From Paragordius varius (lineage: Eukaryota > Nematomorpha), in contig OZ176051.1 of NCBI GenBank assembly GCA_964247055.1, positions 10,540,001-10,604,000 of the forward strand: a stretch of DNA of 64,000 bases. The letters run 5' to 3'. The position numbers and the translations under genes were made by a program. The notes beneath the pieces are model-generated. The model saw only the letters and a list, made by a program, of their open reading frames with translations. It was not told where the DNA came from and searched no databases. This document shows positions 1 through 10,530 of the stretch, in pieces. Each line of letters starts with the position of its first letter. Positions within the stretch are counted from its first letter, which is position 1.

Positions 1-480
1 AATGGAATATGTAAAAATAATATTTCATTAATCGTCGATTCCTTTACCAATATTCGTAGGGAAATTAATATTATTGATCAAGGATCCCAAAAATCCTTTT
101 TTATTAACTATTGACCCATTTTATCATAGTAAGACTGCCGAATATTTTAACATAAAGGAACCAAAAACATAAAATTTAAAAATTAATGCCATTGTGACCA
201 ATAATGCAGTGAACATGAAGACTGCTGAAAATTTGATTAATACAGAATATTACCATAATATGGCATGGATGCCAATGTCATATTTTAAATAATTTGATCA
301 AAGAATATATTAAACTTATTAAGATTACTGAAATTTTAAATGTAGTGAGCACGATTATATATTGCATTAAATCTAATAAATCGTATAAAAAATTTAAAGT
401 ATAAAAAAATCTGAACCATCCTAAGTTAACGTTAAGTTGATGGATGACTCGTTTTTACCCAATCTAAATAATTAGAGCTT
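1..480 (+). pseudogene. Decayed hAT transposase fragment
   Basis: Plus-strand reading pieces resemble the middle of hAT-superfamily transposases. Near 30-60 there is an IVDSFTNIR-like segment, matching the 'DGWTN' block of the catalytic core. Around 180-240 there is VTNNAVNMKTAENLI, matching the 'TDNAxNM' block, and around 280-400 a helical HILNNLIKEYIKLIKI-like stretch as found after 'CxxHxLNLxxxD'. The frame is interrupted by several stops and shifts and the 5' part lies outside the window. No terminal inverted repeat is visible at the right side, so only a fragment can be annotated. It is probably not the same family as the element at 5070-6952. The assignment rests on motif recognition only. 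Confidence 0.5.
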
Positions 481-879
481 TAGGTTTGAATAAATCCATA
501 TTTTCTCGTTAGTATTAGCTTTCTGTGATTTGAAACTTTCTATAAGTCTTTATGTATGATTCCAGGAAAGATCGTTAATTGTAGAAATTTAATTTATCAG
601 GATTGGTGAAAGTATAATTTAAAAAAAGATATACTTTATGTAAAAACCTTTTTTATGATATTTAATCAAGTATTTATGTATGTAGTTATTTATTATTGGC
701 ATAACATATGGTATGACCTAGGTCAGACATAGGTCTGACACCTTTTTCAAAAAAGGGGGTCAAAATCACAACCCTAATGATGATAAACATTTTCACATGA
801 GGGTTAAAAAAAGAGTAAAAAAAATAATAGCTGACAAAATGAATGAAAAATTGAAAATGGCCAAAATTAAAATATTAAT
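481..879. other. Gene-free AT-rich spacer
   Basis: No conserved coding segment was seen. Near 718-742 there is a short imperfect repeat of 'aggtcagaca/aggtctgaca', followed by a T/A/G homopolymer cluster at 743-762. Small open frames on the minus strand at 793-1023 are low-complexity I/F-rich translations of AT-rich DNA and were not accepted as genes. Confidence 0.5.
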
Positions 880-1590
880 AGTAATAAAAAAGATATTCGG
901 GTAGTGAAAGCTATAAATGATAAAAATAATAACACAGTTATTGATATTTTTAGCAATAAAATGTATTGACACAATACATGCAAAATATACTAATTTTCTA
1001 GCATTCAAACTTCGAGATACCAAACTTACCTCCAGTTATTGGGCCACCCCCAATCATTACCACAGAAGATGTTAGCTTAGCTATGCAAAAATGTAAATTT
1101 AATAAAGCGCCTGGTCCCATTGAAATTAAAACTGAAATGTGCGAGAATATTCCTGAAGCAATTTCCTAATTCACTGAGCCATTTCTGATTACAATGAAGG
1201 AAAAAATCTAAATTCCTGGAACCAAAGTATCATAATTCCAATATATAAAAACAAAGGCGACATGCTTAACTGCGACTCCTGTAGACCATTAAAATTATTT
1301 GAACATGCAACATAATTCTTTATTATAATAGAAAGGTAAATACCTCATCTTCGCAAAACCCAATTTTCAACAAGGTGTCAGCAGCTCTGACGCCATATTC
1401 ATTCTTAGTAGGTTACAAGAGAACTACCAAAGCGAAAATAAATATCAGATCTTTATTGATTTAAGCCGTGCATTCGACTGCATCCCGCGGTCCATGATCA
1501 TATTTGCTTTACAAAAAAAGAAATTCCGGAATGGATAAAAATAATAAATTTACTATATGAGAACGTTTCCAGTTGCGTAAGAACCCAACC
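880..1590 (+). pseudogene. Decayed LINE reverse-transcriptase fragment
   Basis: Three-frame reading gives successive non-LTR reverse-transcriptase blocks. There is a KAPGP-like segment (about 1106-1122), then IIPIYKNKGDMLNCDSCRP (about 1230-1290), equivalent to the 'PIxKKGD..xxNYRPI' block. The catalytic motif A region, FIDLSRAFDCIPRSMI (about 1453-1500), contains the first metal-binding Asp, and an INLLYENVSSCVR-like helix follows (about 1543-1577). These blocks are spread over more than one frame with internal stops, so the copy is dead and lacks its endonuclease and 3' end. The family looks RTE-like or close to it. It ends abruptly where an integrase-like sequence begins near 1590. A related relic lies at 7100-7700. 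Confidence 0.7.
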
Positions 1591-2623
1591 GCGAATATAA
1601 TCCATAAAGTAAAAGAAACATTTGCAAGGGGGTTTGCAAGAGAGATCGTTAGCGATAACGCTTCGGATTTTAGTAATGAGTACTTCATGTCTACTTTAAG
1701 TACGTTAGGGGTGAAACATATTAAGGTTACCCCCTACCATTCTAAGAGTAATGGGATGCTAGAAAGGTTAGTTGGTACAATAAAAAATAAATACAAAAGA
1801 ATAAAAATAATGCGATATCCACCCACGAAGTGTTTACTAGCCTATGGGCGTATAGAAACTCTATACACTTTAGAACAAGAGAGACCCCGGCCCAATTAAT
1901 GTTCAAGCGTACACCCCATACCCCCTTAACCTGGTTAGAGAGTTTAGCAAGATTGTTAGATGAAACCCCGACGTCAGTTTGTGAGCAATGAACCAGTATT
2001 GATCAAAAATGAACTAAGTTTGGCTCGCAGGAGAGAATACGGACCTCACAGGGTTATTTTTATGGAAGGTATGGGACAAAAACCGGGAGAAATCGTGAGG
2101 TAACACGCCGATCAAAGGGCACACCAACCACAACAACAAACTAGCAACACAAGTGATGATGTAAACACTGCCAAGGAGATGTAACGATTGCCGAACATCA
2201 ACCAAACAACACGATCAACCCAAGTGACCAAATCGAACCGATTCCCCAGGTAGCCGAAAGTCCAAATTATGATAATATCCAGGAACCTGCGACAACCAGC
2301 TCCCTCACAAAAATACAGGAACGACGATACCCGATAAGAAATAGTCAGAAATTCACCCGCTATCGTTAGAAGAGGGTAGTGATGTTATAGTGGTAACTGA
2401 CAGGCTAATTTGAATGAACCTTATATTATACTATTGGATTAACCGAACAAACATAATTTGTTATATATTAATATAATGACCTCGTAACTTATGTTTGTAA
2501 TATTATTATATTATTAGATTAACCTTACCATCACTTGTGACTATTATTATTATCCCTTAAAATTGTATAAAAGCAAACATCTCATCTTGATATATGTAAA
2601 TACATTAGAACTAATTAAATTAG

Positions 2624-2654
<31 letters not shown>

Positions 2655-2755
2655 GATCATTACAAATTTTGACTTTATTTAACTCCCATTCTTGTAAATT
2701 TAAAATTTGTTTCATTAAAGTACATAAATATTATATCTGAATTGGTCTAAGACCG
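1573..2755 (+). mobile_element. Broken Ty3/gypsy-like LTR retrotransposon, 3' part
   Basis: This is a fossil element. An open stretch at 1573-1899 carries the integrase core: a VSDNASDF block followed by TPYHSKSNGMLERLVGTIKN, the typical second Asp and Glu region of Ty3/gypsy integrases. The following roughly 480 bases still read as integrase tail. A purine run at about 2369-2380 is followed at 2383 by TGTTATAG, the likely start of a 3' LTR with a TATAAAAG box near 2566. Only this 3' portion is present, with no upstream protease, RT or 5' LTR, and the LTR end near 2755 is uncertain. The copy is broken with several breaks and looks old. It abuts the LINE fragment on its left. Confidence 0.65.
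2622..2651. repeat. (TA)n microsatellite
   Basis: Perfect or near-perfect alternating T-A run of about 28 bases inside the presumed LTR of the gypsy-like fossil. Confidence 0.9.
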
Positions 2756-3679
2756 AAGAATTTTTTATATTAGAGATTATCGATAATTTTTGGTTCCGTT
2801 TTTACATTGAACTCAAAATTTTGGAATTTAAAAGTTTTAGATATGAAGCCATGTACTTTATATCATTCGAAAGAGCGCGAATCTTACAAATGGTAGTAAG
2901 TAATTTAAATTATTAGATGTAAAAGTTATTTGGGTTTATATGGTAAACATTTTTAACCCTTAAGTAAGTCAAAAATTTTTACAAACAAACCAATTTATAA
3001 TCATAATAATTAGTTTAATATAATTATTAAGGTTATATTAGTATTTAATTAATAAAAATCTTTGAAAAAGCTTTTGGTTTGTTTTTAATAAAATTATTCA
3101 TATCATAATTATTTTGCATAGTGGATACTCAAATGCTTAGTTATAACTGTAAATTATTACATAATGCCTATAAAATTCAAAATTACCTTAAACTTTGTTT
3201 TTGTCTTAAAAATTTTGAAATTATAAGCCTCGTGTTGATGAGATGGTAAATTTTAAAAAACAAAAAAAAATAAAAATGGCTATTTTGAGTGTCATAAAAG
3301 CAATAAAAAATGTTTTAATCAAAAAATCTTTCTTGTCTTATCTTATTTGGACATTTATCAAGATCTAGAAAAAATTTGAGCTATTTTCTTCCATTAATTT
3401 CAAAAATATATTAATTAAAAAAAAACGCTCTCACTTTCCCCGTTTGTCGTTCTCTATGTCCAATATTGATTACTAGTGTTGAACATATTAGTATGCATTT
3501 AATAGAGTTTCTATTAATCTTTCTAATGATATATTACAAATGGGCATTTGTTGTATATTTCAAAGAAAAACATTTTTTAGTAATATTTTGATAAAGAGGG
3601 CGCATAATCAAAAAATCAAATTATACAAAATTCTTACGTGGAGTTATAATTTTTATTTCAGATTTAGTTAAAATGATGG
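2756..3679. other. Gene-free spacer
   Basis: AT-rich sequence with homopolymer A and T runs. No open frame, conserved protein segment, RNA gene or clear inverted repeat was recognised on either strand. Confidence 0.5.
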
Positions 3680-3683
3680 TAAA

Positions 3684-4914
3684 CACTGTGTGCAAAAAAG
3701 TGGGTCATTTTGATTTAACGAAAAAATTTTTTTCATGAGATAGCTTATGACCAGCGTATTCATTTGCCGCAAAAATTTATATTTGTTGACAACTTAGTTT
3801 TTGAAATATTGAGAGAAAATCGAAATCGGGCAAAAAGTGAAAATTAAGGATAATTCAAAAAATAATGATAAAATTTGAAATATTATCGTTTATTATCATT
3901 TTAAGGGATATTTTCATTATATAAATAGCCTAAAATCACATAGTTAAGGTTTCTATATATTTTAGATCAAAAGATGGCGTTCTTCTTTTATCACACAAAG
4001 ACAAAAAAATTAATGAAACTATATTAAAATAATTTTTTTTAATTATTTACTACCTAAACTTTCTATTAAAATCTTAACATTCATATTTTGTTCAGTAAAA
4101 TACACTCCCAAGTCAAAATAAAACCAAAAATTTTGTTTTTTTATTTTTGCATTTTTTTGTCATCTGATTTATGAGTATATAAAAAATACTGTTTTATTTT
4201 GGATTCTTACATGATTAGGCATTATTAAGTATATAATTGATGCAAATATGATTTAAAAGTAGTGGAATATCAACCAACAATCCTTACAATTTCCTGTAAC
4301 AAGTCTGTTTTATGACAATTGTATTGGTTGTACGGATTGTTGGTTAATATTCCACTAATTTTCAATCTTATATTGCATAAATTATATACTTAATAATTCC
4401 CACTCATTTAAGAATCCAAAATAAAACAGTATACATTTTTTATACACTCATAAACCAGATGACAAAAAATGCAAAAATAAAAAACAATATTTTTGGTTTT
4501 AATTTGATATACAAGTTTATTTTCCTGAATAAAATATAAATGTTAATTTTAATAGTGAGTTTAGGTAGTAAATAATAAAAAAAATTATTTTAATATAGTT
4601 CCATTAACTTTTTTTGTCTTTTAAGTATGATAAAAGAAAAACGCCATCTTTTGACCTGAAATTTTATAGAAACCCTAACTATATGATTTTAGGCTATTTA
4701 TATATTGAAAATATCTCCTAAAATGATAATAAACGATAATATTTCAGATTTTATCATTATTTTTTGAATTATCCTAATTATCCTTAATTTTCACTTTTTG
4801 CCCGATTTCGATTTTCTCTTAATATTTCAAAAACTAAGTTGTCAACAAATAAAAATTTTTGCGGCAAATGAATACGCTGGTCATACGCTATCTCATGAAA
4901 AATTGCACACAGTG
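3684..4914. mobile_element. Foldback DNA transposon with CACTGTG ends (copy 1)
   Basis: Two arms of about 600 bp are inverted copies of each other: 3684-4292 and 4322-4914, separated by only about 30 bp. The outer ends read CACTGTGTGCAAAA on the left and the reverse complement on the right. Both ends are flanked by TAAA (3680-3683 and 4915-4918), a plausible 4-bp target duplication. The arms differ by small indels, including about 30 extra bases at 3698-3725. No coding capacity is left. The CAC start and 3-4 bp duplication resemble CACTA/Mirage/Chapaev-type transposons, but the superfamily is inferred from ends only. A second member with the same terminus lies at 23691-25815. Confidence 0.75.
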
Positions 4915-5219
4915 TAAATATGAGAAAACGCATAAAACTCGAGTTGCAGAAAAATTTGTTGTCCAGAGGTATATACCAACGAACATTTATACAATAAATT
5001 TATCCATTGACGTTACTTGTGGTCTCCATTTATTAAATAAACAATTACTTTGAAAAATAGCCTTATACATAAGGTGACCAGATTTTTTGAAGGAAAAAGC
5101 GGGACAAATCTGAGAAGGGGGGTAGGTCATTGGGAGGTACAACCCAAAATTTTTATATTGTAATATTTTTTTTAACACAAATACATTATAAATATAAAAA
5201 AATTTGTACCTTACAGGTT

Positions 5220-5990
5220 GTTTATACCTTATTCAATAAATTTACATGTGCACGAACAGAGAGTGAAGTGATTGTAATATTCTAGAAAAAAATTATAAAG
5301 ACGAAATCATCACAAAGTGCGCTGGGTGATGCAAGAAGCGGCAAAAAAAAATTTTGATAAATTTAGCGAATAATCTTAATCAAAACATTATTGGCAGATA
5401 CACAACGCTATTCAAACAGCTACTGATTTGTTACCCCTGGATGTTGAAAATATAGATGTTAAAATGCTTGGATATTGTAGAACTGTTGGTTAGCTCCTTT
5501 ACCAGCGATTAAAATATTTATAAAAATGTGATCTCATAGAATCCTATTTTTTATCACAGGACAAAGGTCAAAATTCCAAGTCAAAAAAGGTTATAAAATA
5601 ATTTTATATCATTACCTAATCGCAATATTATAAGGCATCCAGAAAAACAAGGCTCAATAAATAGCCAAAATATAAAAATGTTTTATACAAACAGCAACGA
5701 TTATTTGGAAGACAAGACGGTGCACAATGACACTTTTTATGAAGTCTCATTATTTAATAAATATATTGAATGAAAACTTATATTATGGAAAACAGTAAAA
5801 AATAGGTAGGATAGAAATGGTTAAAATAATTATTTTTAAACAAATTATGTTCCTTACAATAATATTTTAATGTGGAATTCGCACTATCTTTACCTGGAAC
5901 CAACGCTGCTACTGAGCGCGATTTTTCCACAGTAAATCAGGTGTGGACATCGGAAAAATCAAATTTAAATGTTGAATAAAAGCCCACCGG
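5220..5990 (+). pseudogene. hAT transposase, mid to C-terminal fragment
   Basis: Plus-strand pieces in more than one frame include LFNKFTCARTESEVIV (about 5230-5277), a counterpart of the segment in the minus-strand copy. There is also IHNAIQTATDLLPLDVENID (about 5399-5455) and, at about 5875-5975, the C-terminal dimerisation block LSLPGTNAATERDFSTVN followed by a QVWTSEKSNL segment. That block is diagnostic of hAT transposases. Large internal segments are missing and stops interrupt it. It runs tail-to-tail into the minus-strand fragment. Confidence 0.75.
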
Positions 5991-6566
5991 GTAGAGAAAT
6001 ATCTTAATTTTAATTTTTGCTCGGTTTCTGAATCAAAATATCTTATTAAAGTGGGAAATAATTTTGTTTTATGGTGAGTTGATGCATCAGAGTATAGGGA
6101 TAATAAATTAATTTTCAGCAAATCTTTTTGTATTTCAGAAAATGCATGTGGCGAAAGGACATTGCACACAATGGCTTCAGCCTTTGTACGGGCACATGTA
6201 AATTTTTTATGGAATAACGTGGGAATAATCTGTGAGATACAATACATAGATCTAAAGGAATGATTGTGATTAACGGCGTGAAAAGATAACAGGCCCTCAG
6301 CTAGTGCCAAATTCTTTTCTTCCTCTCCAAAAGCGGTTTTTCGAAAAAAATCGCTAATTTTGTAAGATGATGCCGCCATATCTAAACATTTTTTATGTTT
6401 CTGTGTTTCCATATGCTTTGTAATATCATGCTTGCCGCCATGTGCTAGGGTGAATTCCCCCTCGCATATAATACATTTAACAGTTGATTCATTCTTCGTT
6501 TTTTTTGATAAAAGGAAAATCTTTCATTAATTCATCGTTGAATTTACAACCTCTTTTTGTGCTCAT
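5909..6566 (-). pseudogene. hAT transposase, N-terminal BED-finger fragment
   Basis: On the minus strand an ATG at 6566-6564 opens MSTKRGCKFNDELMKDF. One base out of frame it continues into CIICEGEFTLAHGGKHD and the ITKHMETQKHKK segment, a BED-type C2H2 zinc finger that binds transposon ends. The open frame 6412-5909 (167 codons) follows, with FHKKFTCARTKAEAIV, SDASTHHKTKLFP and IRYFDSE, matching the start of the hAT catalytic fold including its first Asp block. Homology stops near 5990, and the last codons are merely antisense to the plus-strand C-terminal fragment. A one-base shift in an 8-A run (6497-6504) separates the start from the finger. Confidence 0.8.
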
Positions 6567-6960
6567 ATTTATAAACTACTATTAGTATAATAAATATTAT
6601 ATTACCTTAATTTTCTGGAATAAACGTGTAAGGTACCGATTTGTGGTATCAAGTCTTTTAATCTAGAGATTTGTGGTATTTTGGCTTTGTGATAATAATG
6701 ACAGTAGTATTAGGAAGGAAAGTGTATAATTATATGATATAAATTCGAAAAAAAATATTTTTAATTTAAAAATAAAATTAAAATTTATATAGATTTTAAA
6801 GATATTTAATGATAAAAAAATTATTTGTATTAAAAAAAAATTTTTTTTATATAGTCGTGAAAAGCGGGACATTTTAAAAACGTAGAGGGACGCGGGACAA
6901 AGTGTGAATAAGCGAGACTGTCCCGCCAAAAGCGGGACGTCTGGTCACCTTACTTATACA

Positions 6961-7100
6961 CCATACGAAAGTGTAGATTTTATATGAAAAACGATACACA
7001 ACACTAACTTGTATCTTTTTAAACAGTAAATAAGAAATGACTCCTATTAAAGATTTAAGTAATATATAAAGCACCATCTAGTTACTTAACACTATATAAA
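6961..7100. other. Short unassigned spacer
   Basis: Flank of the hAT insertion and a stretch leading to the LINE relic. Nothing recognisable. Confidence 0.4.
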
Positions 7101-7700
7101 TTAAATAGCATCCGAACTTAAGAAAACCACCCTAAAGTATATGACAATCGAGAAAGCTACACAATGATTACAAACGTTTCATACACCTGCGGGACGCGCC
7201 AATAACTTTAGAGGCTAAGGCGAAAAGAGAAATCATAAAAAGAAAAAGATTTAAAAAAGCAAATGAAAACCTGCTATTATGGTAAAATAACGAACGAAAA
7301 TAGCTATCAAAATAAATAATAGATGATTGGAAATGGCCAATTAACCTAGAGAAATAAAAAAAAGTTTTTAGATTACTAAAAAAATTAATATAAAAATATC
7401 CGTTTAGTAAAAACTATAAAATATTAATATCACAGTTGGTTACACTATTATAAAATGTATGGACAAATATATGGAAATTACAAGAAACTTTTAGCACACA
7501 AATGAGCTACCAAACCTAACTTCGATCATTGGGCCTATAATTATTACGACAGAAGATATGACCTCAGCCATAGAACAATGTAATCAGGTACCACCGAAGT
7601 ATATACCAGAAACAACTTCATATTTCACGCTTATAATTAATTAGAAGGAATTTAAACGATTTGAACCAATATTCCAATCTGAATAAACGGGAAATATATC
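7101..7700 (+). pseudogene. Second decayed LINE relic, same family as 880-1590
   Basis: The segment at about 7500-7590 reads ELPNLTSIIGPIIITTEDM followed by an SAIEQCNQ-like stretch. It aligns in DNA with 1008-1100, where the same order 'caaacttacct..attgggcc..attac.acagaagat' occurs. In both copies this precedes the position of the 'KAPGPDGI' reverse-transcriptase block. The rest is too eroded to place securely. It is older or more decayed than the copy at 880-1590 and carries no usable open frame. Confidence 0.55.
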
Positions 7701-7739
7701 AAGCCTCATTCGAATCCATAAAAGCCTCTTTATTTTAAT

Positions 7740-8012
7740 ATGATGGCTCATTTGGGGAATAGTGTCCTACCCAGCGGTCGATATAAAAAAGAACTAAAAT
7801 TTTGCTTTTATATGGGGACTGCCTGAACCCAATTTTGATTTTATACCGTCTAATAACTTCATGATGAATTGGGTATATCCTTAGGGGGGTTTTCATGCAT
7901 AAATGGCATTTTACAAGGGAACGCGTAAATAGAGTGGTTAATTTGAAAGAGTGGCTCGAAGTTGAAACTTGTCCATAAATGATTAAATTTCTTGATTACA
8001 ACACATGCATAT
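7740..8012 (+). repeat. Ancient dispersed relative of the 480-bp satellite unit (plus)
   Basis: By eye this stretch follows the satellite unit in order. 'tcctacccagc' (7767-7777) matches 'tccttacccagc'; 'actaaaattttgc' matches 'actataatttttgcc'; 'ataaatggcattttac' (7899-7914) matches 'aaaaatggcattttac'. Then 'gagtggctcgaag' and 'cataaatgattaaattt' (7975-7991) match 'aagtgactcga' and 'cattaatgattaaattt'. Several blocks in the same order argue for homology rather than chance, though divergence is high and the middle is deleted. Confidence 0.6.
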
Positions 8013-8018
8013 CAGTTT

Positions 8019-8367
8019 TTCGATTCAATTGGGGTCACTATGATAAGACCTATTTGAAATATGGAATGAAAGACCATTGATGAACTGAAATATATATGAA
8101 GATTCATTCAAAAATCTAAATTATACTTATTTTATGGAAATATGAGGCTAAAAATTTAGTCAATATAAGTTTGCATTAGCTAAATATAAAAAAGACACGA
8201 TGTTCATTGACACAGTTTGATATGGATTTTTTTTTCAAAACTAAATTTTACTTTTATAATTTTAAATAGGATAGAAATCTAAATTTAAATTGAAATCGTT
8301 CCTTTTAGTTTTTTTATAATATCTTTTATACGGTGTGGGGTCACTGTTACCCCAATTTTAATCGAAA
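8019..8367. mobile_element. Small inverted-repeat element (TTCGATTCAATTGGGG family), copy 1
   Basis: The left end TTCGATTCAATTGGGGTCAC and the right end, whose reverse complement begins TTCGATTAAAATTGGGGTAAC, form imperfect terminal inverted repeats about 350 bp apart. The same ends occur at 34263-34813 and, more decayed, at 9980-10410. There is no coding potential, so this is a non-autonomous DNA element (MITE). It sits exactly between two satellite-like relics that face each other. Confidence 0.6.
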
Positions 8368-8399
8368 GGTTAATCTATATATCAGTAAAATTCTAAAAT

Positions 8400-9060
8400 G
8401 TTTGGGAAATTTTCCGTAGCAGTGAAAGTCTGCTTTAATTCAAAAGTGGATACATTTATGAATGCGCCAACTAGAGTTAAGCCATTTTTTTGAATGAGCC
8501 ACTCAATATACCCCACACATATATAAATGGCTTGAGTTAAGTAAAGTCCCCAAAAATATTGTTTGGAAACCTCTAAACCCATTTTTATATACTTTTGTAC
8601 GTTTTTGTGTACGCGCCGAACATTGTCGGCCCGGTTTAGAAATTGAGTCTTTGTATATAGCTTTTTTTCCCCAAAAAATACATTCTCTATTAAAAAATAA
8701 ATTTTCCAAAACAATTTTTATCATTTTTTCCCAAAGTTTTAGACAATATAAAATTAATAGGTGTGCTAAAGGCGAAAAGTTTACGCAGCGAGACACTTGG
8801 TGATGCTTCCCTCTATGTAAAGCGCCATATAAAAATGTCGTAATTTTGAAGAAAATTTTCGGAATACTATGAGTGAGACCATAATGATTGGATAAAGGTT
8901 TTAGCTTTTTGAAAGAAAAACTTTATTTAAAATAAGATAATGGTTAAAGCTTCACATTATAAAAAATACGCCACCATATAATAACGGGGTTTTAAGGCGA
9001 TTCCTACATTATGAGATATAGATAAAATTTAGCGTTCATCAAAAAATGTTTGATGACTGC
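8400..9060 (-). repeat. Ancient dispersed relative of the satellite unit (minus)
   Basis: Reading the minus strand from 9060 to 8400, the order of blocks matches the satellite unit. 'tatggtctcactcata' matches 'tatggtctcatacc'; 'atggcgctttac' matches 'atggcattttac'; 'caatgttcggcgc' matches 'ctatgttcggcgc'. Then 'gactttacttaactcaagcc' matches 'attgacttaaccc', and 'ggcgcattcataaatg' matches 'ggggcattcattaatg'. It is an almost full-length but strongly diverged single unit. Two overlapping minus-strand open frames here (8382-8714, 8503-8796) are by-products and not genes. Confidence 0.65.
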
Positions 9061-9979
9061 TGGATTGTGATTCGTCTGTAGTCATCGCTAGCTCCTCACT
9101 TATTCGACAGTTCTGACATTCAGGATTCAATTCAGTTCCTTCATTATACAATACTGAATACAATCTTGTTTAAGTTTGCCCAAAGCATTGTAGAAAAGTG
9201 CTAAAAATATTTAATTTTACTCATGAAAAAAATACTTAATTACAGACAAAAAATATTTTTGAAATACTTGGTGTAACCTGTTATAATTATAAATTTATTC
9301 ATAGTATCCGAAATAGTTCGAATTTCATTAAATATGATTGCCGCCCAATTATATTAATATTTTTTTAATAATATTCAAACTAATTTGAATCAATATTTAA
9401 TTTATTATAGTAGTACCGTTCAAACATAAAATCAATTTAATTATTAATAATATGAATTAATCCCTTATTTACAAACCTTAAATTTTTTTTATCTTTTAGT
9501 AAATTAAATTAATATATGTAAGGGTACATGACTTTCTCGTATAATCGTTATTTTTTTAATTAATTATAGAAAACAAACATTCCGGTTATTGCATCTACTG
9601 CATGTAATATAATTGCCAATCAAACAGAATTTTATTCTTAACACTTCATTATCTTTTCATTTTTTTGTTACATCAGACTTTTTTAGCGCCATTTTTTTTA
9701 TATCGCCACCAGGCAAATAACCTCAAGCAGATTTCAAGCTACATTTTACCACCAAAACTTTATTTATTTTGATTTTAATATACGTTCCATTCAATCGTGT
9801 TTTGGACCTCTAATTAAATCTCTAAGTCACCAAAAATATAAATTTTAGCTAATACATAGAACAATATTTGAAAATTATATATGTCAAAAAAATTCAAAAC
9901 TTAGAAATTGAGCTCTGCAATGTTAAACCACCCCAAAAGGTAAAATTAAAAAAGTGAAAAGGTAATGAGGTAATTAACA
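9061..9979. other. Gene-free spacer
   Basis: AT-rich DNA with no recognised coding segment or RNA gene. It would contain the upstream region of the PIN4-like gene if the promoter is compact, but no specific element can be named. Confidence 0.4.
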
Positions 9980-10410
9980 CTTCCATTTTGATGGGTTTAG
10001 TTACCCAGGACTTTTAAGTTGATATTTAAAAAAAACTAAAACGGTGTCAATTTAAATGTATGCATTTATCATAATAATTATGATAAGCGAAAATTTGCAA
10101 ATTTAAATTATTTTATAGACATTTTTATTTTAGGAAATTTTGCAAAATCGTGTTATTGATAACGATAAATTTAAATTTTTTATTTTTATCACATCCACAT
10201 TGATGTAAAGAGAAAAAGTTGTTTATTTTGCATGTAATATTTAGCTAATGAACGCATCTTATAAATTCAGCTCAAAGTTTACCCATAAAAATAATATGAG
10301 GTGTTTTGGAATCTTTTTTATATTTCGGTGCTTCAATGTTATATTAGAAAAAACTTGGTTTGGATTGCTCAATATTTTTATTATTTGATTTAGGACAGGC
10401 TTGAGGACAG
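9980..10410. mobile_element. Decayed inverted-repeat MITE, copy 2
   Basis: Aligns by eye with the element at 34263-34813. The left end 'cttccattttgatgggt..ttaccca' corresponds to 'cttcgattcaaattgggg..tacccca'. Internally 'aaacggtgtcaatttaaatg' corresponds to 'aaacggtcccaatttaaatt', and 'tatttcggtgcttcaatgtt' to 'tatttcggtttattaatgtt'. The right end near 10391-10410 'aggacaggcttgagg' corresponds to 'aaacagggctgggg'. It lies about 120 bp upstream of the PIN4-like start codon, so it may supply part of that promoter region. Confidence 0.5.
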
Positions 10411-10530
10411 AAATAAATATACATTGGCTTAAAATATTATTAATTTAGGCGTAAAAATATGAATTTTCTAAATATTTCAATTCACATAATTGTATCAGAT
10501 ATAATATGAATGACATGTGCAATCATAACT

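Larger units (their letters stand above)
5070..6952. mobile_element. hAT transposon, composite, with intact TSD
   Basis: The 13-bp ends TAAGGTGACCAGA (5070-5082) and TCTGGTCACCTTA (6940-6952) are perfect inverted repeats. Each is flanked by the exact 8-bp duplication CTTATACA (5062-5069 and 6953-6960), the size typical of hAT insertion. Subterminal GCGGGAC-type repeats occur at both sides (about 5098 and 6862-6938). Inside are two transposase fragments in opposite orientation: an N-terminal one on the minus strand and a mid-to-C-terminal one on the plus strand. The element is 1883 bp, shorter than a typical autonomous hAT of 2.5-5 kb, and cannot make an intact transposase. Confidence 0.92.

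Noticed and set aside
4859-5178. Small open frames on both strands between the foldback element and the hAT element
   Set aside because: They cross the ends of two transposons and have no similarity or codon signal.
6663-7077. Minus-strand open frames near the right end of the hAT element
   Set aside because: They run through terminal repeat and AT-rich sequence and read as low-complexity I/F/L-rich peptides.
8382-8796. Two overlapping minus-strand open frames of 97-110 codons
   Set aside because: The DNA is a diverged satellite-unit relative. The frames overlap each other and show no protein-family similarity.
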